Assembly: GCA_024102975.1 (NCBI GenBank)
Contig: JAGFJD010000319.1
Span: forward strand, 1-57,931
Direction of reading: 5' to 3'
Origin: Phaeodactylibacter sp.
GTDB lineage: Bacteria > Bacteroidota > Bacteroidia > Chitinophagales > Saprospiraceae
Length of the DNA stretch: 57,931 nucleotides
Shown: positions 36,476-45,301 of the stretch, piece after piece
How positions within the stretch are numbered: position 1 is the stretch's first letter
Layout of the letters: each line of letters begins with the position of its first letter
The notes under the pieces: model-generated
Told to the model about the DNA's origin: nothing
The model's input: the letters and a program-made list of their open reading frames with translations, nothing else
Databases searched by the model: none
Made by a program: the position numbers and the translations under genes

Positions 36476-36575
36476 GTAGTTGATTGGTTGAATAGGTTGA
36501 TGGAGTTGATTAGAGAGAGCCACCGAGAGGCCGCAGCAACCCAATCGACCAATCAACCAACCCCCCAATCAACCG
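36476..36575. repeat. TTGATTGG word repeats as an inverted repeat between convergent genes
   Basis: GTTGATTGGT (36479-36488) is exactly complementary to ACCAATCAAC (36548-36557), with further TTGAT and ATCAACC words on each side. It starts within 10 nt of the hpd stop and ends at the stop of the minus-strand lipoprotein, so it could act as a transcript end for both. Confidence 0.75.
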
Positions 36576-37043
36576 TCAGCACCCCGCATTCAACACCTCC
36601 ACCACCCGCTGGCTGAGTTCGCTGACGAGCTCAGCCAGTTCGGTTGGAGGGCTGCCGTATTCGTAGGTCACCCGGTGTACCTCTCCCCCGCGGGAGATTT
36701 CGATCCACTGGCCGCCTCCGTCGGCGCAGTCGGGGCAGCCGATGGTTTCTTCCAGGCTGCGGAATGCGTCCCAGTCCACGAGGCGGGCGAGGGCCTGAAA
36801 CTCAGCGGCAGGAAGGAAAACGCCGCAGTCGAGTTGAATGGTAGAGGAGGGAGAGCAGGTTTGGTAAGTAGACACGTCGAAAGTGCCTTCGGCGGCGGTC
36901 ACCAGGGTGAGGCATTCGCCGAAGCATTCGCAGTAGAAGGTGCCCTGGGAAATGCGGAAAAAGGTGGTGTCATCTTCCTTTTTGCAAGTGCTGAGCAGCA
37001 GCAGGCAGAGGCTGCCCAACACGATCCCATGCAGATGTCTCAT
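36576..37043 (-). CDS. Hypothetical lipoprotein with multiple cysteines
   Basis: 155 residues from the ATG at 37043, with a lipoprotein signal (IVLGSLCLLLLSTCKKED). The mature part contains paired cysteines (FYCECFGECLTL, YQTCSPS, LDCGVF, IGCPDCADGGG) and a short basic/aromatic tail (IEISRGGEVHRVTYEYGSPP) resembling small Bacteroidota lipoproteins of the DUF6438 type. Function unknown. Convergent with hpd. Confidence 0.72.
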   Translation of the reverse strand: MRHLHGIVLGSLCLLLLSTCKKEDDTTFFRISQGTFYCECFGECLTLVTAAEGTFDVSTYQTCSPSSTIQLDCGVFLPAAEFQALARLVDWDAFRSLEETIGCPDCADGGGQWIEISRGGEVHRVTYEYGSPPTELAELVSELSQRVVEVLNAGC

Positions 37044-37379
37044 AAGTCTTCGTTTGCCGGAAAGAACCGGTGATTTAGGAATCCATAGCATCCTCCCGGC
37101 GCGGGAGTGCCCGAAAGAGCAGGGCAGCAGGAACAAAGTTATGAAGCAGTAATTTTGTCCGCCGGGGGTTGCCCGGCGTTATTGGTTATTGCGGCAATCG
37201 ACCACCTGGGTTCCTGGCAGGGCAATAGCCAAATTATACTGACGCACGCTTGGTTTTTGCTTTACAAAAACCAGCGAGGTCAGTATATGCTGACCCGGCC
37301 GGTCCTGTAGTCGACAAAACCAGCCGTGCGTCAGTATAACTGCTCCTGGCCTGCAGCGATGAAATAACTGCCTGCCCCC
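37044..37379. other. 336-bp intergenic region containing element B
   Basis: Upstream of the lipoprotein and downstream of the next minus-strand gene. Apart from the 104-bp palindromic element (37235-37338) I see no gene, terminator or clear promoter. Confidence 0.5.
37235..37338. mobile_element. 104-bp palindromic element B (MITE-like, TATACT...AGTATA ends)
   Basis: TTATACTGACGCACG (37234-37248) is perfectly complementary to CGTGCGTCAGTATAA (37325-37339). The arms continue imperfectly through TGGTTTT / AAAACCA. Inside are a 9-bp hairpin (TGGTTTTTG / CAAAAACCA) and an extra copy of the end sequence (AAAACCAGCGAGGTCAGTATA-like, near 37266-37286). Ends and length match element A. TA at both tips fits a TA-target transposon family (inference). 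Confidence 0.65.
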
Positions 37380-37874
37380 TCACCCGATCTGCCGCAACTG
37401 TGCCTGATAATCGTAGGCCCACAGCGCCCGGTGCTGCCCCTGAGTCGCTTTTTCTTCGCGCATGACTTCAACGAGCAGGCTGTACAACTGTTTTTTCAGG
37501 TGGGCGAGGCGGCGCCGGAAGCTATCCATCTTGCGGTAAATGCGGCGGTGTTCAGCGCCATTTTTGAGGAAGGAGTCATTCGTGTTGGGATTGGCGATCC
37601 TCGCCAGTTGGCGGTGGAAGGAACGCAGCCATCCTTCGATCTCGCGGATTTCCGGGCGGATGGAACACATCAGCTGGTTGAAGGCTTCCCGCATTTCGAA
37701 CGCCTGATGCCGGGATAACGGATAAGCCAGATAGCGCCGCATGGTTTTCTCCAAATACCGGACTTCGTATTTCCAGTAATCCATCATAGACATCCAATCG
37801 TAATAGTCCCGATGGAGCTGATCGAAATTGAGCGGCCAGATCGTCTTGTTTACCTTTGCAATTGTCGCATTCAT
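37380..37874 (-). CDS. Hypothetical helical protein
   Basis: 164 residues from the ATG at 37874. No signal peptide or membrane helix. Almost fully helical and rich in Arg, Tyr, Trp (YYDWMSMMDYWKYEVRYLEK; IEGWLRSFHRQLARIANP; MDSFRRRLAHLKKQLYSLLV), probably a coiled-coil bundle. I recognise no family. An alternative start 30 nt upstream adds ten unremarkable residues. Confidence 0.65.
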   Translation of the reverse strand: MNATIAKVNKTIWPLNFDQLHRDYYDWMSMMDYWKYEVRYLEKTMRRYLAYPLSRHQAFEMREAFNQLMCSIRPEIREIEGWLRSFHRQLARIANPNTNDSFLKNGAEHRRIYRKMDSFRRRLAHLKKQLYSLLVEVMREEKATQGQHRALWAYDYQAQLRQIG

Positions 37875-38084
37875 AGCTTGGGATCTTTGGGTGTTTACAC
37901 GCAACTAAATATAAGGGGATATTCTAAAAAAAGAAATATTTCTTCCCGGATTTTTTCGCCCTCTTTTCCGGCGCGCCGTATCTCCGGTTGTGCCCCGGCT
38001 TTGTTAAAACAATGGAAACCAGCAAAGTAGTTTGCTTATTTTGCTCATAAACCTGTAATTTGTGGCTATCCTAACCTTGATGTT

Positions 38085-39266
38085 ATGCCATTGTCCGACA
38101 AAGCAGCTGCCAACATCCTCCGGCTTCTCGACACAAGAGAGGAGCGCAACAGCCTGCTGGCTTACCGCCTGCTGAACAGCCAGGGTGTGGCTGATGATTT
38201 CCTGCTTAGCCTCTGCGGGTATTTCATGGTGGCAGAAGGGGAGCAGCGGCTCGTCTTGCGCCGTTGCCTCAATTCTCTGCTCAGGATGGTTGCCAGGGAA
38301 AAAAGCTGTACGCCCGGACAGAATAGCGGGCTGATGTGGCTCCTCAATTACGACCCCAGCCAGGAAAAAGCCAATACGGAGAGAATCCTCCTCCTCCTTG
38401 AGGATGCGCTGGGGCTCGATATTTTAGCGTTATCCCGTTTTTTGTTCTCCCGCTCGGGCCAGTGTGCTTCGTTCCTCCTTCGCCGGGGCACTGCTGCCGA
38501 CAAAAAAGCCCTGCTGGCAGCCCGCAGCTATGACGGCCCGCAGGGCCGGACGCTCGACCTGAGCCGGATGGGACTGGCTCAAATGCCGGAGGAAACAAGG
38601 CAGTGTGCCGACATAGAAGCTCTGGACCTCAGCCACAACGAGCTGGATATTTCCGACGTGTTTTTCCTTCAGCGCTTCCGGAAGCTCCGCTTCCTCAGCC
38701 TCGCCCGCAACCGCATGGACAGAATCCCTGACGGCTTGCTCCTCCTGCCAGGCCTGCAGGAAGCAGACCTCAGAATGAATACCCTGAGAATGCCTCTTTT
38801 TGATTACCTCCGCCACCCGCTCCGGGAGATCGTCAAAGTAAACCTCCGGATGGAGCGCGGTTTTGCGCTTGATCAGTTCAGCGTCCAGGACGTTGCCTGC
38901 GTCCTGAAAAACTGGGCCTACGAAGCCGACAACCGACTGGCGCTCAAACTTTCCGGAAGGGGGTTCCGTTCGGTGCCCGACGCCCTCCGCTCCTTCCCCC
39001 AACTGGTTTACATCGACCTGCGGAACAATCCCATCAGTTTCCTTCCGCCCTGGTTCCTGCGCATGCCCGCCCTGCGCGAAGTATACTGCGACAGAGGCGT
39101 CGAATACAATCCTTCCTACCTCCGCCCGGGCCTGGCCGTCTACCGGGAGAACGAACAGGAACCGCCCGCGCCAAAGAAGCAGGAAGCGCCCTGGCTGGCT
39201 AACCTGGCGGCATTTCCCGCTGAATTGCCGGTGGCGATCCCGGTGGAGGGCCTGAGGAGGGGGTAG
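38085..39266 (+). CDS. Leucine-rich-repeat protein with N-terminal helical module
   Basis: 393 residues. Residues about 8-136 form a helical module (ILRLLDTREERNSLLAYRLL; ERILLLLEDALGLDILALSR; SGQCASFLLRRG) that resembles the C-terminal end of the LRR-BRCT protein at 53372-55390. Residues about 150-370 hold bacterial LRRs (RTLDLSRMGLAQMPEET, EALDLSHNELDIS, RFLSLARNRMDRIPDGL, YIDLRNNPISFLPPWF), some degenerate. No signal peptide, so probably cytoplasmic and a protein-interaction scaffold. Function unknown. Confidence 0.82.
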   Translation: MPLSDKAAANILRLLDTREERNSLLAYRLLNSQGVADDFLLSLCGYFMVAEGEQRLVLRRCLNSLLRMVAREKSCTPGQNSGLMWLLNYDPSQEKANTERILLLLEDALGLDILALSRFLFSRSGQCASFLLRRGTAADKKALLAARSYDGPQGRTLDLSRMGLAQMPEETRQCADIEALDLSHNELDISDVFFLQRFRKLRFLSLARNRMDRIPDGLLLLPGLQEADLRMNTLRMPLFDYLRHPLREIVKVNLRMERGFALDQFSVQDVACVLKNWAYEADNRLALKLSGRGFRSVPDALRSFPQLVYIDLRNNPISFLPPWFLRMPALREVYCDRGVEYNPSYLRPGLAVYRENEQEPPAPKKQEAPWLANLAAFPAELPVAIPVEGLRRG

Positions 39267-39274
39267 AGGGGGTA

Positions 39275-39307
39275 TTCGCTGTTCGCTGTTCGCTGTTTGC
39301 TGTTCGC
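39275..39307. repeat. TTCGCTG heptamer tandem repeat after LRR gene
   Basis: Four to five head-to-tail TTCGCTG / TTTGCTG words begin about 8 nt after the LRR stop codon. The same word is used in the inverted repeat at 30904-30990. Here only the direct orientation is present. Confidence 0.75.
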
Positions 39308-39373
39308 GGATGTAGCCTTATTTGGAAAAATCTCTCCTAATCACTACTTTGCAAATCCGAATAAAGAACCTTT

Positions 39374-39709
39374 ATGAACCAAGACAATCTGGCCGCCACC
39401 GCCGAGCTGATCAACCGGGATTTTGAGCTGCAGCCGCAGGAAAAAAACCTGACGGAGGAGGAACTGCTGCAATTGCTCTCCGAGGTCGTGGCAGACATGA
39501 TCGAAAAGCGGCTGGAATTCCTCCTCAGCCTGATGTACCGCCTCGATATCGACGAAAAAAAAGTACATTTTGCCCTTTCGCCCTTCTGCGAGGAGCCGGC
39601 CAACACCGCCCTGGCCAAACTCATCCTGGAGCGGCAGAAGCAGCGGGCGTTTACCAAACAGTATTACAAGCAGGAGGACCTGGGGGATTTGGGAGGGCTG
39701 GAGCTGTGA
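39374..39709 (+). CDS. Small hypothetical acidic protein
   Basis: 111 residues, no signal or membrane segment. Mostly helical, charged (LTEEELLQLLSEVVADMIEK; LEFLLSLMYRLDIDEKKVHF; LAKLILERQKQRAFTKQYYK). The middle FLLSLMYRLDIDEKKV-type segment and the alternation of hydrophobic positions suggest a real folded protein. No family recognised. Convergent with gnd. Confidence 0.7.
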   Translation: MNQDNLAATAELINRDFELQPQEKNLTEEELLQLLSEVVADMIEKRLEFLLSLMYRLDIDEKKVHFALSPFCEEPANTALAKLILERQKQRAFTKQYYKQEDLGDLGGLEL

Positions 39710-39774
39710 AGGAAGTATAGGTTTTCCTTCGGTTTCAGGCATCTTTTGGGTTGTTTCCGCCTGAATATACCCGC

Positions 39775-41181
39775 TCACCACTCCGTATGAAACACCCCCT
39801 CCTGGTCTACCCGTTCGTAGGTATGCGAGCCGAAATAATCGCGCTGAGCCTGGACCAGGTTGAGCGGCAGGCGCTCGCTGCGGTAGGCGTCGAAGTAGGC
39901 CAGGGCGGAGCTCAGCGCCAGGGAGGGTACGCCGAAGTCGATAGCCGTTTTGAGGATGGCGCGGGCGGCGTGCTGGCCGTGGAGCAGGGCGTCGTGGAAA
40001 GCCGGCGCAAGCAGCAGGTTGCGCAGGGCCGGCTGTTCCTGGTAGGCCTGCCGCATATCTTCCAGCAGTTTGGCGCGGATGATGCAGCCGCCGCGCCAGA
40101 TTTTGGCCACCGTTTCCAGGTTCAGGCCATAGCCGTATTCTTCTGAGGCTTCCGCCAGCAGGTGCATGCCCTGAGCATAGGTGATGATGAAGGCAAAGTG
40201 CAGAGCTTCGCCCATTTGCGCGACGATCTGTTCCTTGTCCACCCGGGGCGTTTCTTCCACTGCGCGGGTATAGTGGGGTGCGGCCTGTTTTCGTTCTATC
40301 TTCAGGGCCGACAGGCCGCGCAGGGTCACGGCGGCGTCAATGGTGGGGATGCCGATGCCCAGGTCCATGGCGTTCTGGGAAGTCCATTTGCCGGTACCCT
40401 TCTGTTTGGCCTTATCGAGGATCTTGTCGACCAGCCAGCCATCCCCTTTGTCGTCTCGTTTGGCGAAAATATCCGCAGTGATCTCAATGAGGAAGGATTC
40501 CAGGGCGCCTGCATTCCAGCGGCGGAATACCTCGTGGAGTTCCGGGTTGCTCAGCCCGCCGATGGTTTGCAGGATGTCGTAGGCTTCGGCGATCAGTTGC
40601 ATCAGGCCGTATTCGATGCCGTTGTGGACCATCTTGACGTAGTGGCCGGCGGCGCCGTTGCCGAGGTGAGCCACACAGGGTACGCCATTCACTTTGGCGG
40701 AAACGGCTTCCAGGATCGGCCCTACCAGCTGGTAGGCGCCGACATAGCCGCCCGGCATGATGCTCGGCCCCCGGCGGGCGCCCTCCGCCCCTCCGGAAAC
40801 GCCTACGCCCAGGAATTGCAAGCCTTTCATCTTCAGGTACTCCTGGCGCCGATTGGTATCCTCAAAGTAGGAATTGCCGCCGTCGATGATCAGGTCGCCC
40901 TTGTCGAGCAGCGGCAGGAGCGATTCGATGACGCTGTCCACCGCCCGCCCGGCCGGCACCAGCAGCATGATCTTGCGGGGGTGCCGCAACATCGCCACAA
41001 ATTCGGCGGTGTTGGTAGTGCCCCTGACCGGCCGGCCGGCGGACTCTTCGTCGAGGGCATTAGCCTTTTCCGCGTCCAGGTCCAGCCCGGCGGCGGAAAA
41101 GCCGTGGTCGGCCACGTTCAGTAAAAAATTGCGGCCCATCACGCCCAGGCCGATCATGCCAAAATCATAGGTGGAAATCAT
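39775..41181 (-). CDS. gnd: 6-Phosphogluconate dehydrogenase, decarboxylating
   Basis: 468 residues; oxidises 6-phosphogluconate to ribulose-5-phosphate and CO2 with NADP+. N-terminal Rossmann motif GMIGLGVMGRNFLLN, the IIDGGNSYFEDTNRR and GVSGGAEGARRGPSIMPGG blocks, catalytic Lys in HYVKMVHNGIEYGLMQLIAE, and the C-terminal tail HTYERVDQEGVFHTEW. Full length. Together with rpiB it sits back-to-back with zwf-pgl, giving the whole oxidative pentose-phosphate branch in 4.5 kb. Confidence 0.97.
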   Translation of the reverse strand: MISTYDFGMIGLGVMGRNFLLNVADHGFSAAGLDLDAEKANALDEESAGRPVRGTTNTAEFVAMLRHPRKIMLLVPAGRAVDSVIESLLPLLDKGDLIIDGGNSYFEDTNRRQEYLKMKGLQFLGVGVSGGAEGARRGPSIMPGGYVGAYQLVGPILEAVSAKVNGVPCVAHLGNGAAGHYVKMVHNGIEYGLMQLIAEAYDILQTIGGLSNPELHEVFRRWNAGALESFLIEITADIFAKRDDKGDGWLVDKILDKAKQKGTGKWTSQNAMDLGIGIPTIDAAVTLRGLSALKIERKQAAPHYTRAVEETPRVDKEQIVAQMGEALHFAFIITYAQGMHLLAEASEEYGYGLNLETVAKIWRGGCIIRAKLLEDMRQAYQEQPALRNLLLAPAFHDALLHGQHAARAILKTAIDFGVPSLALSSALAYFDAYRSERLPLNLVQAQRDYFGSHTYERVDQEGVFHTEW

Positions 41182-41258
41182 AGAGTGCAGTTTTGAATGC
41201 CGGGCATTATGCGCCCTTCTGTGAAAATGCCGCCCGGTACAGACGTATTCGATGAAAG

Positions 41259-41714
41259 TTATTTAAAATACTCATTTTCAATATCTTTCAGCTTGTCCAG
41301 CCGTCGCTGGTGGCGGGCATCGCCGCTGTAATGTGCGTTCAGGAAGGCAAAGATAAGCTCTTTGGCCAATTCCGGGCCAATGACGCGGCCGCCCAGGCAG
41401 AGCAGGTTCAACTGGTCGTGTTCAACGCCCTGGCGGGCGGAATAGGTCTCGGTGACGAGGGCCGCCCGGACGCCTTTGAACTTATTGGCGACGATAGCGG
41501 CGCCCACGCCACTGCCGCAGATGGCGATGCCGCGGTCGATCAGGCCCGCCGCCACGGCCCGCGCCAGGGGCGCTACGTAGTCGGGGTAATCGTCCCGGGG
41601 GTCCAGCGCTTCGGCGCCAAAGTCGGTGATGTGATAGCCTTCTTCTTCCAGAAGGCGGAGCAGGTGCTGCTTGAGGGTGAATCCGCCGTGGTCGGCGGCA
41701 ATGCCGATTTTCAT
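41259..41714 (-). CDS. rpiB: Ribose-5-phosphate isomerase B
   Basis: 151 residues from the ATG at 41714 (KIGIAADHGGFTLKQHLLRL, the conserved start); a longer N-terminus is not supported. Interconverts ribulose-5-P and ribose-5-P. Key blocks: DFGAEALDPRDDYPDY, and the catalytic-cysteine loop AICGSGVGAAIVANKFKGVR. C-terminal SARQGVEHDQLNLLCLGGRV is typical. Transcribed toward gnd (77-nt gap), likely one operon. Confidence 0.96.
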   Translation of the reverse strand: MKIGIAADHGGFTLKQHLLRLLEEEGYHITDFGAEALDPRDDYPDYVAPLARAVAAGLIDRGIAICGSGVGAAIVANKFKGVRAALVTETYSARQGVEHDQLNLLCLGGRVIGPELAKELIFAFLNAHYSGDARHQRRLDKLKDIENEYFK

Positions 41715-41872
41715 CACGATTTGTGGTATTTTGGAAAAACTTTGCCTGTTGTGCAAACTTTTAACTTAACAGATGTTTCAAGACTTAGGTTTTCTTCGGA
41801 GGCCTGACAAGTTTTTCAGGGCCGGCTTCTTTCAAAACCAGCCTGGCCTGCAACACAACAACCCAACCCAAT

Positions 41873-43378
<1,506 letters not shown>

Positions 43379-43411
43379 ATACATGAGGAAATAAAAAGCA
43401 ACCACACTATC

Positions 43412-44131
43412 ATGCGCACCCAAATCCACATCGCTGAAACGCCGCAGCAGGTAGCCGAAGATTTCGCCCGCTACTTCGCAGAATGGATTAAGGATAAACC
43501 TTCTGCGGCGGTGGCCCTCTCGGGAGGCAGCACTCCCAAAGCGCTCTTCCGCCTGTGGGCTGAGCAGTACCGCGACCGCATCGACTGGCAGAAAATCCGC
43601 TTCTTCTGGGGGGATGAGCGGTGCGTGCCGCCCGGAGATGAGGAGAGCAACTTTAAAATGGCCAATGACTTGCTGCTATCCGGAATTGGCATTCCGCCCC
43701 AGAACATCCACCGCATCCGGGGCGAAGCCGACCCGGAGGCGGAGGCGCGCCGGTATGCGGAAGACATCCTGCGAACCGTTGCCTCCCGCCATGGCCTCCC
43801 GTCCTTCGACATGATCCTGCTGGGCATGGGCGACGACGGGCATACCGCTTCCATTTTTCCCCACCAGATGGAGTTGCTGTCGGCAAAAGCTTTGTGCGGC
43901 GTGGCCACCCATCCGGGAAGCGGCCAGAAACGGATCACCCTAACCGGCAGGGTACTCAATAATGCGGCGGAAGTGGCCTTCCTGGTTACCGGCTCCGGAA
44001 AGGCGCGGAAGGTGGGAGAGATCGTAAAAGGGGAGAAGGGGAGCGACGGGTATCCCGCCGCGCATATCGTACCGGCGCATGGCGCGCTGCATTGGTTCGT
44101 CGACCAGGCGGCAGCGGCAGGGTTGCGGTGA
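43412..44131 (+). CDS. pgl: 6-Phosphogluconolactonase
   Basis: 239 residues of the DevB/SOL type; hydrolyses 6-phosphogluconolactone. Typical motifs: ALSGGSTPKALFRLWAEQYR near residue 29, FFWGDERCVPPGDEESNFKM near 63, ILLGMGDDGHTASIFPHQ near 138, and RITLTGRVLNNAAEVAFLVT. Co-transcribed with zwf. A 14-bp inverted word repeat follows the stop. Confidence 0.95.
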   Translation: MRTQIHIAETPQQVAEDFARYFAEWIKDKPSAAVALSGGSTPKALFRLWAEQYRDRIDWQKIRFFWGDERCVPPGDEESNFKMANDLLLSGIGIPPQNIHRIRGEADPEAEARRYAEDILRTVASRHGLPSFDMILLGMGDDGHTASIFPHQMELLSAKALCGVATHPGSGQKRITLTGRVLNNAAEVAFLVTGSGKARKVGEIVKGEKGSDGYPAAHIVPAHGALHWFVDQAAAAGLR

Positions 44132-44150
44132 GGAACGTATATGTGTTGCG

Positions 44151-44185
44151 GGTTGTTGGTTGTTCGTTAGCAACAACCAACAACC
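44151..44185. repeat. GTTGTTGGTT word repeat forming a perfect 14-bp hairpin after pgl
   Basis: GGTTGTTGGTTGTT (44151-44164) and its exact complement (44172-44185) enclose a 7-nt loop, 19 nt after the pgl stop and 10 nt before the end of the convergent small gene. It could function as a bidirectional transcript end despite lacking T-runs. Confidence 0.8.
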
Positions 44186-44194
44186 AACACTTCC

Positions 44195-44359
44195 CTACAT
44201 CGCATTCAGCGCCCGGACCAGGTAGGTCAGCATGAACGGCATAGGGATCCAAAACCATTCATCGGCGAAAAGCAACATAGCCACGAACAGGACGAAGAAC
44301 ACCAGGAAGAGAATCCAGTCCATGGCTTTGGAATTTTTGCTGGTACTTGTTGTCTCCAT
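44195..44359 (-). CDS. Small single-helix membrane protein (54 aa)
   Basis: Starts METTSTSKNSKAMDWILFLV and has one long hydrophobic helix (about 13-32), a short FADEWFWIPMPF turn and a second hydrophobic stretch to the C-terminus (MLTYLVRALNAM). A TAGCTTTG -7 box lies 18 nt upstream of the ATG. Small, Bacteroidota-like, no known function. A longer frame upstream has no coding character. Confidence 0.6.
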   Translation of the reverse strand: METTSTSKNSKAMDWILFLVFFVLFVAMLLFADEWFWIPMPFMLTYLVRALNAM

Positions 44360-44376
44360 TGTCTTTGTATTTGCCG

Positions 44377-44384
44377 CAAAGCTA
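44377..44384 (-). promoter_or_regulatory. -7 box (TAGCTTTG) of the small membrane protein gene
   Basis: Matches TAnnTTTG on the minus strand; no good TTG at the expected -33 distance. The transcript would have a very short leader of about 10-12 nt. Confidence 0.4.
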
Positions 44385-44461
44385 ATAAAAAGGCCAGGTT
44401 TAGAAAAGCCGGGAGCCGGCAAAGTCCTTTCCGGGAAAAAAAATGACAAATCCACGCAGAT

Positions 44462-45205
44462 ATGAAAAAGAAAGTAGTCATGATCACCGGCGGTGCTCAG
44501 GGCATCGGCAAGGTGACGGCTGCCTGCCTGATGGATAAGGGCTGGCAGGCCGTGATCCTGGACGCCGATGAGCAAGCCGGCCGGGAAGCCGCCGCCGGGC
44601 TGGCAGGCCTGCACTTCCTGCCCTGCGATGTATCTCTGGAGGCCGATGTCCGGGCTTCGGTGGAAGCGGCGCTAGATGCCTACGGTCGGATCGACGGCCT
44701 GGTGAACAACGCCGGCTTCGGCATCACCAGGCCCATCGGCGATCTCAGCCTGGAGGAGTGGAACCGGGTGATCGGCACGAACCTTACCGGTGCCTTTCTC
44801 TGCGCCAAATACGGCGCTCCTGCCCTGAAGGAGAGCCGGGGCGCCATCGTCAACATCGCCTCCACCCGTGCCTATATGTCGGAACCCCATACCGAGGCCT
44901 ATTCGGCCTCCAAAGGAGGCATTCTGGCCCTCACCCACGCTCTGGCCATGAGCCTGGGGCCGGAAGTGCGGGTGAACAGCATCAGCCCCGGCTGGATCGA
45001 CGTGACGGGCCACCAGAAGCGCAGTGAAAGGAAAGATATTCAGTGGCGCCGGGAAGACCGCGAACAGCACCCCGCCGGCCGCATCGGCCGCCCGGAGGAC
45101 ATAGCGGAGATGGCAGCTTTCCTGCTCTCAGAGAAGGCCGGGTTCGTCACCGGGCAGGATTTTATCATCGACGGAGGAATGACCCGGAAAATGATTTATG
45201 TTTAA
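44462..45205 (+). CDS. SDR-family oxidoreductase
   Basis: 247 residues of the classical short-chain dehydrogenase type. The NAD(P) motif TGGAQGIGKVTAACL is near residue 9, NNAGFG near 82, the catalytic Ser in NIASTRAYMSEPH and the Y-x-x-x-K pair in AYSASKGGILALTHA. Asp38 after the second strand (VILDADE) favours NAD(H). The C-terminal part (GRPEDIAEMAAFLLSEKAGFVTGQDFIIDGGMT) is standard. Substrate cannot be read from sequence; glucose-dehydrogenase or acyl-reductase-like members are closest. Confidence 0.92.
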   Translation: MKKKVVMITGGAQGIGKVTAACLMDKGWQAVILDADEQAGREAAAGLAGLHFLPCDVSLEADVRASVEAALDAYGRIDGLVNNAGFGITRPIGDLSLEEWNRVIGTNLTGAFLCAKYGAPALKESRGAIVNIASTRAYMSEPHTEAYSASKGGILALTHALAMSLGPEVRVNSISPGWIDVTGHQKRSERKDIQWRREDREQHPAGRIGRPEDIAEMAAFLLSEKAGFVTGQDFIIDGGMTRKMIYV

Positions 45206-45301
45206 ACAGTTTTTTAAGGGAACGCTTCCCTCCCTTCGGGGGTTATCCTATTCTTGCGGTTTAACCCAGTGACGTTAAGCGTAGCAAAACATCCCCGGCT
45301 T

